Positions 40,930 through 50,131 of a stretch of 55,413 nt of DNA are shown in pieces. The notes beneath the pieces were generated by a model. The model did no database searches. It was given only the letters and a program-made list of their open reading frames with translations, and was not told where the DNA came from. Numbering within the stretch: position 1 is the first letter of the stretch; every line of letters begins with the position of its first letter. The stretch covers positions 1 through 55,413 of the forward strand of contig SFEH01000004.1 in NCBI GenBank assembly GCA_004557315.1, in the 5' to 3' direction. Source of the stretch: Bacteroidales bacterium (lineage in GTDB: Bacteria; Bacteroidota; Bacteroidia; Bacteroidales; UBA3663). Both the position numbers and the translations under genes were made by a program.

Positions 40930-43900
40930 TCACTTGCTCAAGGCAATCCTTGCTTTGAGCGAGTAGTTGTCCATGTCGAGCTCGACCCCATCTGCGATGC
41001 TTCCAGTCTCAACGATATTGATCTCTGTAGCAAGCACCTGCGACTTGATGTAGTCGCCAAACTCTGCCACAGCATCGTTGATTTCCGAATTTGACTCGAT
41101 GGCTATGGTGATGCGGTCGGTTATCTCAAAACCGGCTGTCTTGCGGTAGTTCTGTATGCGCTTCACGAGTTCGCGTGCGTTGCCCTCCTTCTTGAGTTCG
41201 TCGGTCACGGTGATATCCAGAGCCACTGTCACACGGCCTTCGCTTGCCACGTTCCAGCCTGGCATATCCTCGCTGATGATCTCTACATCGGTAGTCATGA
41301 TCTCGACTGCCGTACCCTCAAGGTCGAAGCCAATCTTGCCCGATGTCTCAAGGTCAGCTATCTGCTCCTGTGACAATCCGTTGAGAGCGGCAGCAAGCGA
41401 CTTCATGAGCTTGCCGTAGCGCTTGCCGAGTTCACGGAAGTTTGGCTTCACGCGCTTCACGAGCACATGGTCGTTCGAATCGGCAATCTTCAGCTCCTTC
41501 ACGTTCACCTCGCTCAAGATCAGGTTCTTGACTGCAAGGATATCCTCTGCCTGTTCAGCATCGACTGCAGGGAAGAGAAGCGACTGGAGAGGCTGGCGCA
41601 CAATGATCTTCGAGTTCTTGCGGATTGAAAGCACGAGCGAAGTGACTGTCTGTGCGAGTGCCATCTTACGTTCAAGCGATGCGTCGGTCTCACCTGCCAC
41701 AGGGAAGTCGGCAAGGTGTACGCTCACTTCATTGTGTCGGCCGCTCACCGCATTAAGGTCGGTATAGAGCTTGTCGGCATAGAATGGAGCGATTGGAGCC
41801 ATCAGTCGAGCCACGGTCTCAAGACATGTATAGAGTGTCTGATATGCTGAGAGCTTGTCGGCTGTCATCTCTCCTCTCCAGAAACGTTGGCGGTTGAGGC
41901 GCACATACCAGTTCGAGAGATTGTCGCACACGAAGGTCTCAATCAGTCGTCCAGCTACAGTTGGCTCGTATGTGTCGTAGTTCTTGTCAACCTCGCTGAT
42001 GAGTGTATTGAGCGATGAAATAATCCACTTGTCGATGTCAGGACGTTCCGACATTGGCACCTCAGGTTCCGAACCTGTGAAGCCATCGACATTGGCATAG
42101 AGCGCGAAGAGCTTATAAGTATTGAATAATGTACCAAAGAACTTACGGCTCACCTCTGCCACACCATCCTGGTCGAAGCGGAGGTTATCCCATGGCGATG
42201 AGTTGGTGATCATGTACCAGCGCAATGGGTCAGAGCCATACTTCTCGATCGCGTTGAATGGATCGACAGCATTGCCCAGACGCTTCGACATCTTCTGTCC
42301 GTCCTTGGCAAGCACCAGTCCGTTCGACACTACTGCCTTATAAGCCACCGAGTCGAAGATCATCGTACCGAGGGCATGGAGAGTGAAGAACCATCCGCGA
42401 GTCTGATCGACACCTTCAGCGATGAAGTCGGCTGGATAGCATGTACCGTTGTCGAGAATCTCCTTATTCTCAAATGGATAGTGGATCTGAGCGTAAGGCA
42501 TCGCACCACTGTCAAACCACACGTCGATAAGGTCGGTCTCGCGCTTCATTGGCTTGCCCGATGGACTCACGAGCACGATGTCATCGACATAAGGACGATG
42601 CAGGTCGATCTTCTCATAGTTGTCCTTTGCCATCTTGCCTGGCTCAAAGCCCTTGTCCTTGTATGGGTTGCTCGTCATGAAGCCTGCAGCCACAGCCTTC
42701 TCGATCTCGTTGTAGAGCTCCTCAACCGAACCGATGCAAATCTCCTCGCGTGTGTCGCGGTTGCGCCATATAGGAAGTGGAGTACCCCAGTAGCGTGAAC
42801 GTGAGAGGTTCCAGTCGTTGAGGTTCTCGAGCCACATGCCGAAACGTCCTGTACCTGTCGATTTTGGCTTCCAGTTGATGGTCTTGTTGAGTTCGATCAT
42901 GCGCTCGCGGCATGCAGTCGAACGGATGAACCAAGAGTCGAGCGGATAGTAGAGCACAGGCTTGTCGGTACGCCAGCAATGAGGGTAGTTGTGCACGTGC
43001 TTCTCGATCTTGAACGCCTGGCTTGCGCCCTTCATCTCGATGCAGATTACCACATTGAGGTCATCAGCCTTGGCAGCTGCCTCAGCGTCGTACTTGCCAT
43101 CGACATTGAACTCTGGCGCGTACTTGACGAATGCCTCATCGCACTCGTCCATCATGTAGTACTTGCCAGTCATATCCACCATCGGACGAGTCTCGGCAAG
43201 CTTGTTGATCATGAAGAGCGATGGCACCTCGGCAGCCTTTGCCACCTTGGCATCGTCGGCACCGAAGGTTGGCGCGATATGTACGATACCCGTACCGTCT
43301 TCTGTTGTGACATAGTCGCCCGGAATCACGCGGAATGCCTTCTCTTCGAGTTCCACGAACTTATCCTGTCCGCAGGCGAACACCTTCTCTGGGTGCTCCT
43401 CGGCATATTTCTGAACGTATGGTGCAGCAAGGTCATCTACCTTCTCGCATGGCTTCACCCATGGCATCAGCTGCTGATACTTCATGCCCACGAGGTCCGA
43501 ACCCTTGTATCGACCCACGATGCGGTATGGCAGCTCCTTGCCGTTGATCTTCTCCACGTCGAGCGCCTCCATCTCTGCCAGAGTCTCATACTGCTGACCC
43601 TTGAGATATGCTCCCACACGAGCCTCTGCCATCACTATGGTGAGCTTCTCGCCATTATATGGGTTGAAGGTCTGCACAGCCACATAGTCGATGTTCGGGC
43701 CTACGCAGAGAGCCGTATTAGATGGCAATGTCCAAGGTGTGGTTGTCCATGCGATGAATGCAGGCTTGCCCCACTCTTTCATCTCTGGCTTTGCATCGAT
43801 CATGCTGAAGATACCAGTCACCGTCGTATCCTTGACATCACGGTAGCAGCCCGGCTGGTTGAGCTCGTGGCTCGACAAGCCTGTTCCCGCACCTGGAGAA

Positions 43901-44442
43901 TATGGCTGGATGGTGTAGCCCTTGTAGAGCAATCCCTTGTTGTAAAGCTGCTTGAGCATCCACCACAGAGTCTCGATGTAGCGGTTGTCGTAAGTGATAT
44001 ATGGATCATCAAGATCGACCCAGTAGCCCATCTTGTGTGTAAGGTCGGTCCATTCCTTGGTATATTTCATTACCTCCTTGCGGCAGGTAGCATTGTATTC
44101 ATCGACCGAGATCTTCTTACCGATATCCTCCTTGGTGATGCCAAGGCTTTTCTCGACACCGAGCTCGACTGGCAGACCGTGGGTATCCCAACCTGCCTTG
44201 CGCTTCACCTGATAGCCCTTCATCGTCTTGAAACGGCAGAAGATATCCTTGATCGAACGTGCCATCACGTGGTGGATACCAGGCATACCATTGGCCGACG
44301 GAGGACCTTCATAGAAGACAAACGACGGATGACCCTCACGAGTGGTCATACTCTGTTCGAAGACATTGTTTTCGTCCCACTTTTTCAGCACCTCCTTGTT
44401 GATTTCCGAGAGGTTGAAACTGTTATATTCTGCAAATTTCAT
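40930..44442 (-). CDS. ileS: Isoleucyl-tRNA synthetase (long form)
   Basis: An 1170-aa class I synthetase. The ATP-binding HIGH-equivalent is GIHH (55-58 in PPSANGMPGIHHVMAR) and the KMSKS loop is DGQKMSKRLGN. Editing-domain signatures (WTTTPWTLPSNTALCVG) and the anticodon-binding C-terminal domain are present. The length and 'GIHH' form match the long IleRS type of Bacteroidetes and eukaryotes, a group often less sensitive to mupirocin (family knowledge). The ATG at 44442 is used; a TTG at 44448 is also in frame. A perfect promoter lies just upstream. Confidence 0.97.
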   Translation of the reverse strand: MKFAEYNSFNLSEINKEVLKKWDENNVFEQSMTTREGHPSFVFYEGPPSANGMPGIHHVMARSIKDIFCRFKTMKGYQVKRKAGWDTHGLPVELGVEKSLGITKEDIGKKISVDEYNATCRKEVMKYTKEWTDLTHKMGYWVDLDDPYITYDNRYIETLWWMLKQLYNKGLLYKGYTIQPYSPGAGTGLSSHELNQPGCYRDVKDTTVTGIFSMIDAKPEMKEWGKPAFIAWTTTPWTLPSNTALCVGPNIDYVAVQTFNPYNGEKLTIVMAEARVGAYLKGQQYETLAEMEALDVEKINGKELPYRIVGRYKGSDLVGMKYQQLMPWVKPCEKVDDLAAPYVQKYAEEHPEKVFACGQDKFVELEEKAFRVIPGDYVTTEDGTGIVHIAPTFGADDAKVAKAAEVPSLFMINKLAETRPMVDMTGKYYMMDECDEAFVKYAPEFNVDGKYDAEAAAKADDLNVVICIEMKGASQAFKIEKHVHNYPHCWRTDKPVLYYPLDSWFIRSTACRERMIELNKTINWKPKSTGTGRFGMWLENLNDWNLSRSRYWGTPLPIWRNRDTREEICIGSVEELYNEIEKAVAAGFMTSNPYKDKGFEPGKMAKDNYEKIDLHRPYVDDIVLVSPSGKPMKRETDLIDVWFDSGAMPYAQIHYPFENKEILDNGTCYPADFIAEGVDQTRGWFFTLHALGTMIFDSVAYKAVVSNGLVLAKDGQKMSKRLGNAVDPFNAIEKYGSDPLRWYMITNSSPWDNLRFDQDGVAEVSRKFFGTLFNTYKLFALYANVDGFTGSEPEVPMSERPDIDKWIISSLNTLISEVDKNYDTYEPTVAGRLIETFVCDNLSNWYVRLNRQRFWRGEMTADKLSAYQTLYTCLETVARLMAPIAPFYADKLYTDLNAVSGRHNEVSVHLADFPVAGETDASLERKMALAQTVTSLVLSIRKNSKIIVRQPLQSLLFPAVDAEQAEDILAVKNLILSEVNVKELKIADSNDHVLVKRVKPNFRELGKRYGKLMKSLAAALNGLSQEQIADLETSGKIGFDLEGTAVEIMTTDVEIISEDMPGWNVASEGRVTVALDITVTDELKKEGNARELVKRIQNYRKTAGFEITDRITIAIESNSEINDAVAEFGDYIKSQVLATEINIVETGSIADGVELDMDNYSLKARIALSK

Positions 44443-44466
44443 AGTCAATTATTAAAAATACGAGCG

Positions 44467-44498
44467 CAAAAATAAAAAATTGTGAGCACTTTTCCAAA
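44467..44498 (-). promoter_or_regulatory. Promoter of ileS
   Basis: Read leftward: TTTG (44498-44495), 20 bases, TATTTTTG (44474-44467), both elements perfect. The transcript would start near 44460, giving an 18-base leader, too short for a T-box. Confidence 0.7.
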
Positions 44499-44522
44499 TA
44501 AAAGTCGTATTTTTTCGCTTTT

Positions 44523-45302
44523 TTAATGGCTTGTCCATATCTCATAACTTGCAATGGCTTGTCCGACAAGCATTTCATAACCGCATTTCACGCTCGCTCC
44601 CTTCGCCTGCGCCTTCTTCATGAACAGGGTAGTCTCTGGGTTATAGACCACGTCGAAGCACACGTGCTCGGCTGTCAGGCAGTCGTATGGGATGTCGGGA
44701 CACTGGTCGGTTTTGGGGTACATGCCAAGGGGAGAACAGTTGACAATGACCCTGTATTCGTCCATCAGTTCAGGAGTCAGTTCGCCGTAGGTAAGCCTTC
44801 CCTCCCCCTTCGTGCGCGACACGTATTTCGTTTCTATACCCATGTTCTCGAGTGCCACCTTGATGGCCTTGCTTGCGCCACCTGTTCCAAGGATGAGAGC
44901 CTTGCGGTGGGTCGGTTTGAGCATCGGCCTTATGCTCTCCGTGAAGCCGATGATGTCGCTGTTGTATCCTTTTAAATAAACCCCTTTGACCTTGGTCTTG
45001 CCCCACAGCGGACTGCTTTCGTCGATATGCCCTATCTTCACCACATTGACCGCACCTATCTTTTCAGCCACAGGATCCAGCTCATCTAGAAACCTCATCA
45101 CATCCTGCTTGTATGGGATGGTCACGTTCAGACCCATGAGTTGCTTCTCTTCGCCAAGCACCTTCACAAGGTCGTTGACATCGGCAAGGTCATAGTTTTC
45201 ATACACCGCATCGATGCCCAATGTCAGGAATCGCTCGTTGTGGAACTTTTTCGAGAATGAATGTCCCAAAGGGTGGCCTAATAGCCCGAACTTTGCTGTC
45301 AT
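44523..45302 (-). CDS. aroE: Shikimate dehydrogenase
   Basis: A 259-aa NADP-dependent enzyme reducing 3-dehydroshikimate in chorismate synthesis. Motifs are FGLLGHPLGHSFSKKFHNERF (substrate site), NVTIPYK (Lys catalytic), ILGTGGASKAI (dinucleotide loop), NCSPLGMYP and GYEMLVGQA. The ATG at 45302 produces the family start; the 20 codons upstream are promoter DNA. A -7-like TAATTTTG lies at 45346-45339 on the same strand. It is about 10-15 residues shorter than the E. coli protein but complete. Confidence 0.95.
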   Translation of the reverse strand: MTAKFGLLGHPLGHSFSKKFHNERFLTLGIDAVYENYDLADVNDLVKVLGEEKQLMGLNVTIPYKQDVMRFLDELDPVAEKIGAVNVVKIGHIDESSPLWGKTKVKGVYLKGYNSDIIGFTESIRPMLKPTHRKALILGTGGASKAIKVALENMGIETKYVSRTKGEGRLTYGELTPELMDEYRVIVNCSPLGMYPKTDQCPDIPYDCLTAEHVCFDVVYNPETTLFMKKAQAKGASVKCGYEMLVGQAIASYEIWTSH

Positions 45303-45338
45303 AACACTTATATTTCTTAAAATTGGATAAATCGGATG

Positions 45339-45346
45339 CAAAATTA
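45339..45346 (-). promoter_or_regulatory. Predicted -7 element before aroE
   Basis: Minus-strand TAATTTTG (45346-45339), perfect TAnnTTTG, 36 bases before the aroE start. No -33 element at normal spacing was found. Confidence 0.35.
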
Positions 45347-45379
45347 ACAAGTTTTTCGTCAAAAGAAAAATTTTTTTAT

Positions 45380-45387
45380 TAAATTTG
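45380..45387 (+). promoter_or_regulatory. Predicted -7 element before the amidase operon
   Basis: TAAATTTG (45380-45387) lies 19 bases before the amidase ATG. The upstream T-rich run (45351-45356) is a poor -33 match. It is divergent from the aroE element. Confidence 0.45.
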
Positions 45388-45406
45388 CGCCAAATAATAA
45401 TAAATA

Positions 45407-46606
45407 ATGAATAGGTTCATACAATATTTGTTCATTCTGGCAGCTTGCTTCGCCCTCTTTATGCCATGCGATGCAGCTGCTGCCGACCGAAGCCAATTCG
45501 TCGTCGTGCTCGATGCTGGTCACGGTGGCGGCGATACCGGTACGTCACGCCGCAAACTTAAGAAAGATGAGAAGGTCATCGCGCTCGATGTCGTCAAGCG
45601 TGTGGGCAAACTCATCGAAGACAAGTATCCCGATGTCAAGGTCGTCTATACCCGCAAGAAGGACACCTACCCTTCGTTGCCCCAACGAACCAGGATTGCC
45701 AAGGAGGCACAGGGCGACCTCTTCGTGTCGATCCATGTCAACGCTGCTCCTACCTCGGCTGCACGCGGTGTCGAGACCTACATATTCGGCGTGACGGGTC
45801 TGAAGGGCAAGAGTGCAGATGAGCAGAAGCGCATCCGCGAACGCATGGAGAACGAAATAGAGAACCTCGATATCTCGGGACGGTATGTCGATTTCGACCG
45901 TGATATGGACCTGGAGACCAAGATCCTGTGTCAAGCACAGCGCGAGAAGAACAACATCCACAGCGAGGAGGTGGCGAAATACGTCCACAACTCCATCATC
46001 TCGGGATTGAAGAGGACTTCATACAAGAAAAGCGTGATCGACCGCGGAGTCAAGGAGAAGAATATCTTCGTGCTCTGCTACTCCCCTATGCCTGCCATCC
46101 TCGTCGAACTGGGCTACATGAGCAATCCTGCCGAAGAGCGTTTCCTCAACACCGAGGAGGCCATGGCTGCCTATAGCAAGGCCATCTTCTCAGGCATCGA
46201 GAAGTACAAGGCGGCATGGGCAAAGCGCAAGCTCGGCAACAATGCTCCTGACAACGAGACCCCAGTAGCTGAAGAGAAGACTGAACGTCAGGAACCTGAA
46301 GCCAAACCTGAAGCCAAACCTGCAGCCAAACCTGAAGCCAAACCTGAAGCCAAACCTGAAGCCAAGACTTCCGATGTCTTCTACAGGATTCAGTTCCTGT
46401 CAAGCGACCGTCTGCTCAAGAAGGGTAACCGCGACCTCAAGGGTCTGTGGCCAATCAGCCATTACCGCGATGGAAAGATCTATCGCTACACCTACGGCGA
46501 GGCAAAGTCGAGCAGGGAACTCAACGCCGAACTGAAACGCATAAAGAAACTGTTCTCTGATGCCTTCATCATCAAGACTGATGCAGAAGGCAACAGAATA
46601 AGATAA
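45407..46606 (+). CDS. N-acetylmuramoyl-L-alanine amidase with PEAK repeats and SPOR domain
   Basis: A 399-aa exported zinc amidase (Amidase_3). After the signal peptide (1-25), zinc ligands His39 (LDAGHGG), Glu55 (KDEKVIALD) and the His in FVSIHVNA are followed by the catalytic Glu in ILVELGYMSN. Residues about 297-320 are six PEAK/PAAK units, a flexible linker. A SPOR-like domain closes the protein (about 324-399: YRIQFLSSDRLLKKGN). It cleaves the stem peptide from the glycan, most likely at the septum. First gene of an operon with an MCE protein and a SpmA-SpmB fusion. Confidence 0.92.
   Translation: MNRFIQYLFILAACFALFMPCDAAAADRSQFVVVLDAGHGGGDTGTSRRKLKKDEKVIALDVVKRVGKLIEDKYPDVKVVYTRKKDTYPSLPQRTRIAKEAQGDLFVSIHVNAAPTSAARGVETYIFGVTGLKGKSADEQKRIRERMENEIENLDISGRYVDFDRDMDLETKILCQAQREKNNIHSEEVAKYVHNSIISGLKRTSYKKSVIDRGVKEKNIFVLCYSPMPAILVELGYMSNPAEERFLNTEEAMAAYSKAIFSGIEKYKAAWAKRKLGNNAPDNETPVAEEKTERQEPEAKPEAKPAAKPEAKPEAKPEAKTSDVFYRIQFLSSDRLLKKGNRDLKGLWPISHYRDGKIYRYTYGEAKSSRELNAELKRIKKLFSDAFIIKTDAEGNRIR
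46295..46366 (+). repeat. 12-bp coding tandem repeat, 6 copies
   Basis: CCTGAAGCCAAA repeated six times in frame, encoding PEAK; the third copy reads CCTGCAGCCAAA (PAAK) and the last ends AAG. It forms the amidase-SPOR linker and could change length by slippage without a frameshift. Confidence 0.95.
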
Positions 46607-46627
46607 CAAAACGAAAAAAAATTGATT

Positions 46628-47509
46628 ATGAAAATAAGCAACGAATTCAAAATCGGGTTCTGGACAATCATCGCCATACTCGTCCTCGTCTTCGGCATTC
46701 AGTATCTCAAGGGCATCAACTCTCTCCGCCGCGGACAGTTCTATTATGTAGTGAGCAATAACGTCGAAGGCTTGGCCAATTCAGGACCGGTCAAGGTCAA
46801 CGGCTTCCAGGTGGGTCTGGTGCGTTCGATGACCTACGACAAGGCATCAGGCAACATCGTGGTCGAAGTCAACCTCGAAGAGTCGTCGCTCAAGATCCCT
46901 ACCGACTCGCACGCATCAATACAGACCGACCTTCTCGGCACAAGCTATGTAGTCATCACTCTCGGCAAGGCCAACACCTATCTGCAGTCGCGCGACACCA
47001 TTGCAGGCGGCGAGAAGACAGCCGGACTGCTCGATGGCGCCACTCCTATCATAGCCTCGGTCAACGATATCATGCCAAAGCTCGACACCCTCATCTGCGG
47101 CATCAACACCCTCGTCAACGAGTCGAAGATGCAGGAGAGCCTCATCGAAATCAACGCTCTCACACAGCAGCTCAACTCCACCGTGGCTTTGCTCAACAAG
47201 TATCTCAAGGGCGATGTGCCAGAGATACTCGACAATGTCAACAGCCTCACAGCCAATATCGACACCCTCACCTCGGAGGTCAAGGAAGCCGAGGTCGGCG
47301 CTCTCATCACCAAGGCCAACGCCACACTCGAGACAACCAATAAGCTCCTGACAGCTCTCATGAGCAACGACGGCTCTGTGGGCAAGGCCATCAACACCAC
47401 TGAGCTCCACGACCAGCTGACATCGACCATCGCTAGCGTCGATTCGCTTATCACCGACATCAAGGAGCATCCAAAGCGCTATATCAACATCAAACTCTTC
47501 GGAAAGTAA
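46628..47509 (+). CDS. MCE/MlaD-family lipid-transport protein
   Basis: A 293-aa protein with one N-terminal membrane helix (about 11-28), an MCE domain (about 35-120: GQFYYVVSNNVEGLANSGPVKVNGFQVGLVRSM...DLLGTSYVVITLG) and a long helical C-terminal part (about 140-290). MCE proteins form hexameric rings or tubes moving phospholipids between membranes. The start is the ATG at 46628. No MlaE/MlaF genes are adjacent; in Bacteroidetes these are often separate. Confidence 0.88.
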   Translation: MKISNEFKIGFWTIIAILVLVFGIQYLKGINSLRRGQFYYVVSNNVEGLANSGPVKVNGFQVGLVRSMTYDKASGNIVVEVNLEESSLKIPTDSHASIQTDLLGTSYVVITLGKANTYLQSRDTIAGGEKTAGLLDGATPIIASVNDIMPKLDTLICGINTLVNESKMQESLIEINALTQQLNSTVALLNKYLKGDVPEILDNVNSLTANIDTLTSEVKEAEVGALITKANATLETTNKLLTALMSNDGSVGKAINTTELHDQLTSTIASVDSLITDIKEHPKRYINIKLFGK

Positions 47510-47510
47510 C

Positions 47511-48740
47511 ATGCTCAACTGGATCTGGTTTGCATTCTTTGCAATAGCATTCATCATGGCGGTGTGCAAGAGCACATTCGGCGGTGATGTCGAGATATGG
47601 AGCCGCTTGATGAACACCACTTTCGAGTCGAGCAAGACAGCGTTCGAGATCTGTCTCGGTCTCACAGGCGTGCTCAGCTTCTGGCTCGGACTGATGAAGG
47701 TGGGCGAAAAAGGAGGTGTCGTCGCACAGTTCTCCCGTCTCATCAACCCACTCTTCTCACGCATCTTCCCCGGCATTCCGTCGGGTCATCCTGCCCAGGG
47801 CAGTATCCTCATGAACGTGTCGGCCAATATCCTCGGCCTCGACAATGCTGCCACTCCTCTTGGATTGAAGGCAATGAAGGAGCTGCAGGAACTCAACACG
47901 AAAAAAGACACGGCGAGCGATGCGATGATCATGTTCCTGGTGCTCAACACCTCCGGACTCACCATCATCCCTATCAGCATCATGATGTACCGTGCGCAGT
48001 TTGGTGCTGCCAATCCGAGCGACATCTTCATGCCCATCCTCCTTGCCACGGCTTGCTCCACCTTCGGCGGACTCCTACTGTGCTGCCTCAAGCAGAAGGT
48101 CAAGCTGTGGGACAAGGTCATCCTCGGCACCTTCCTCGGAGCCATTGCCTTCATCGTAGGCATCGCCTATTTCTTCTCACAGCTCGACCAGGAGCACCTC
48201 AAGCTCTATAGCTCGGTGTTCAGCAACGTGCTTCTCTTCAGCACCATCCTCCTCTTCCTCATCGCAGGCATTCGCAAGAGCGTGCCTCTGTTCAGCACCT
48301 TCGTCGATGGCGCGAAGGAGGGATTCCAGACCGTTGTCACCATCATCCCCTATCAGATAGCGATGTTTGTTGGCATCAGCGTCTTCCGCGAATGTGGAGC
48401 CTTGGGCTACATAACCGAGGGCTTCGGCTGGCTCTTCAACACCATCGGCATGAACACCGACTTTGTCGCTGCCCTCCCTACTGCCATGCTCAAGCCACTC
48501 AATGGCGCGGGCGCACGAGCCATGATGCTCGACGTGTTCCAGACCTACGGAGTCGATAGCTTCGTCGGCCACGTTGCATCGACCATCCAGGGATCGACCG
48601 ACACCACCATGTACGTCCTCGCCGTCTATTTCGGCAGCGTCAATATCAGCAAGATCCGCTATGCAGCCGCCTACGGCCTCACCGCCGACCTCATCGGCAT
48701 CATAGCAGCCATCACCATGGGATATATCTTCTTTTACTAA
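47511..48740 (+). CDS. SpmA-SpmB fusion (nucleoside-recognition-domain membrane protein)
   Basis: A 409-aa polytopic protein. The first half follows SpmA (KSTFGGDVEIWSRLMNTTFESSKTAFEICLGLTGVLSFWLG; NILGLDNAATPLGLKAM; FLVLNTSGLTIIP) and the second follows SpmB (FVDGAKEGFQTVVTIIPYQIAMFVGI; VGHVASTIQGSTDTTMYVLAVYFG). In sporulating Bacilli the two are separate and affect spore-core dehydration. Fused forms occur in non-sporulating Bacteroidetes, where the transported solute is unknown. One base separates it from the MCE gene. Confidence 0.88.
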   Translation: MLNWIWFAFFAIAFIMAVCKSTFGGDVEIWSRLMNTTFESSKTAFEICLGLTGVLSFWLGLMKVGEKGGVVAQFSRLINPLFSRIFPGIPSGHPAQGSILMNVSANILGLDNAATPLGLKAMKELQELNTKKDTASDAMIMFLVLNTSGLTIIPISIMMYRAQFGAANPSDIFMPILLATACSTFGGLLLCCLKQKVKLWDKVILGTFLGAIAFIVGIAYFFSQLDQEHLKLYSSVFSNVLLFSTILLFLIAGIRKSVPLFSTFVDGAKEGFQTVVTIIPYQIAMFVGISVFRECGALGYITEGFGWLFNTIGMNTDFVAALPTAMLKPLNGAGARAMMLDVFQTYGVDSFVGHVASTIQGSTDTTMYVLAVYFGSVNISKIRYAAAYGLTADLIGIIAAITMGYIFFY

Positions 48741-48780
48741 GAACATGGAAAAATTGTTCTGCTGACTTGCTAAATGCGTT

Positions 48781-48829
48781 TTATAATGGGCTAAATGTGC
48801 GAAAAAATTGCAGATTTAGCCCATTATAA
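48781..48829. terminator. 16-bp perfect inverted repeat between convergent genes
   Basis: TTATAATGGGCTAAAT (48781-48796) and ATTTAGCCCATTATAA (48814-48829) are perfect complements around a 17-base loop. No strong T-run follows either arm. It lies between the SpmA-SpmB gene and the leftward acyltransferase, so it may serve as a bidirectional terminator. A related GCTAAATGCG precedes it at 48769-48778. A small palindromic mobile element is an alternative. Confidence 0.55.
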
Positions 48830-48908
48830 TGCTTACTTCGAGTCTATATTTCTCTTGGTTTGACAATCTTCTCTACAAGCCGATAAACGTCTGAACCGAA
48901 GCATTTTC

Positions 48909-50048
48909 TCACTTCTGCCTCCTCAGCAATACACGCTGCAGCCACCTGCGAACGGGTTCGTCGTAGCCCACAGCTATCACCAGCGCCAACATCACGCACC
49001 CCACAAACAATGCCACAGCCACCATCCAATCCGAACAACCGAAAGGCATCCGTCCCTGGTTTATCCAATGGATATACAGATAAATGAAAGGATAATGAAT
49101 GGCATACAGAGGATAAGAAAGCCGCCCCAGCCAGTTGCAGGCAGAGGCCATGAAAGCTGACACATGTCCTTTTGCCCCGCACCATACGAGTAGCGGAAAG
49201 GCAATCCACACACACAGCAACTGGAACAGCAGATTGAAATGGGGCACATCGAAATGAGGCACACAAACCAGCAGCAACAACACAAGTCCGCACACGGGCA
49301 ATGACCAACTGCTGGTACCAGCATCCTTTTCACGGCTGCGGAAGAGGCGTGCCATCAGCAATCCCATGGAATAGCCATAAAGCATACGCAGGAGACCTCC
49401 TGTGGCATTCACAGGACTGGACGACCACCCAGTGGCAATCGACCCATCAGTCATCGCCACAGCCCATGCGCACATGGCAAGCGCAGCACAAATGGTAACG
49501 GCCGACAGCTTACGTGTGGAGAGCCTGTGGAGGGTGAGGGCATACAGGAGGCTGCCTATATATTCAAAGAAAAGGCTCCAGTGAGGACCGTTGAGCGAGA
49601 AGAGTTCGGTATTGCCACGCACATCCAACCGTCCCATTGAAGGGAGGATGAAGAGCGACAGCAGCAGACAGGTGATCAGGTCGCCAATGGGCACCTGTGT
49701 GCCGTCCCATCTGACGCATCCCTGAACACAAAAGGCTACCAGGCCAATCAGCACACCCATCACCACCATAGGGTGAAGACGGATGAGGCGGACGGTAAGG
49801 AAACGCTTCACCCCCATGTTCGTCCATCGGGCATCGTAGGCATGGCCCATCACAAAGCCCGACAGAATGAAGAAGAAGTCAACACACAGAAAACCATGGT
49901 ACATCTGCTGGAAAGGATTACCCGCGGCAAAGGCAATGGCCTCGAACAGATGATACACGAGCACGGCACAGGCTGCCACTCCACGCAGCCCGTCGAGAAT
50001 TAGATAGTGAGGCGTGGTATTCCCTCTGTCAGATAGCGTTTTAGTCAT
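48909..50048 (-). CDS. Acyltransferase 3 family membrane protein (OafA/YrhL-type)
   Basis: A 379-aa polytopic protein with about ten hydrophobic segments. The family opening ILDGLRGVAACAVLVYHLFE, the FFFILSGFVMGHAYD motif and a conserved Arg-rich loop (RLIRLHP) are visible. Such proteins O-acetylate surface polysaccharides or lipids. The ATG at 50048 is preferred to a TTG at 50069. It stands alone, with no polysaccharide genes nearby. The substrate is unknown. Confidence 0.88.
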   Translation of the reverse strand: MTKTLSDRGNTTPHYLILDGLRGVAACAVLVYHLFEAIAFAAGNPFQQMYHGFLCVDFFFILSGFVMGHAYDARWTNMGVKRFLTVRLIRLHPMVVMGVLIGLVAFCVQGCVRWDGTQVPIGDLITCLLLSLFILPSMGRLDVRGNTELFSLNGPHWSLFFEYIGSLLYALTLHRLSTRKLSAVTICAALAMCAWAVAMTDGSIATGWSSSPVNATGGLLRMLYGYSMGLLMARLFRSREKDAGTSSWSLPVCGLVLLLLVCVPHFDVPHFNLLFQLLCVWIAFPLLVWCGAKGHVSAFMASACNWLGRLSYPLYAIHYPFIYLYIHWINQGRMPFGCSDWMVAVALFVGCVMLALVIAVGYDEPVRRWLQRVLLRRQK

Positions 50049-50104
50049 AATAATATAATTTACTGACAAACCTGAATTGATACATTTTGGAAATAGAAAA
50101 TGAG

Positions 50105-50131
50105 TTTGACAACTTTGACAACTATGACAAC
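50105..50131. repeat. 9-base tandem repeat (3 copies)
   Basis: TTTGACAAC, TTTGACAAC, TATGACAAC in register, followed by a partial TATAATTTG. It lies about 60 bases upstream of the acyltransferase start. Confidence 0.8.

Noticed and set aside
42979..44475. A 498-codon open frame on the + strand opposite ileS
   Set aside because: It lies wholly antisense to a gene with unambiguous IleRS motifs, has no ribosome site or recognisable domain, and its composition (His, Leu, Val, Cys-rich) is that of a reverse-complement shadow.
44443..44522. T-box leader before ileS
   Set aside because: The predicted leader is about 18 bases, and T-box control is not typical of Bacteroidetes.
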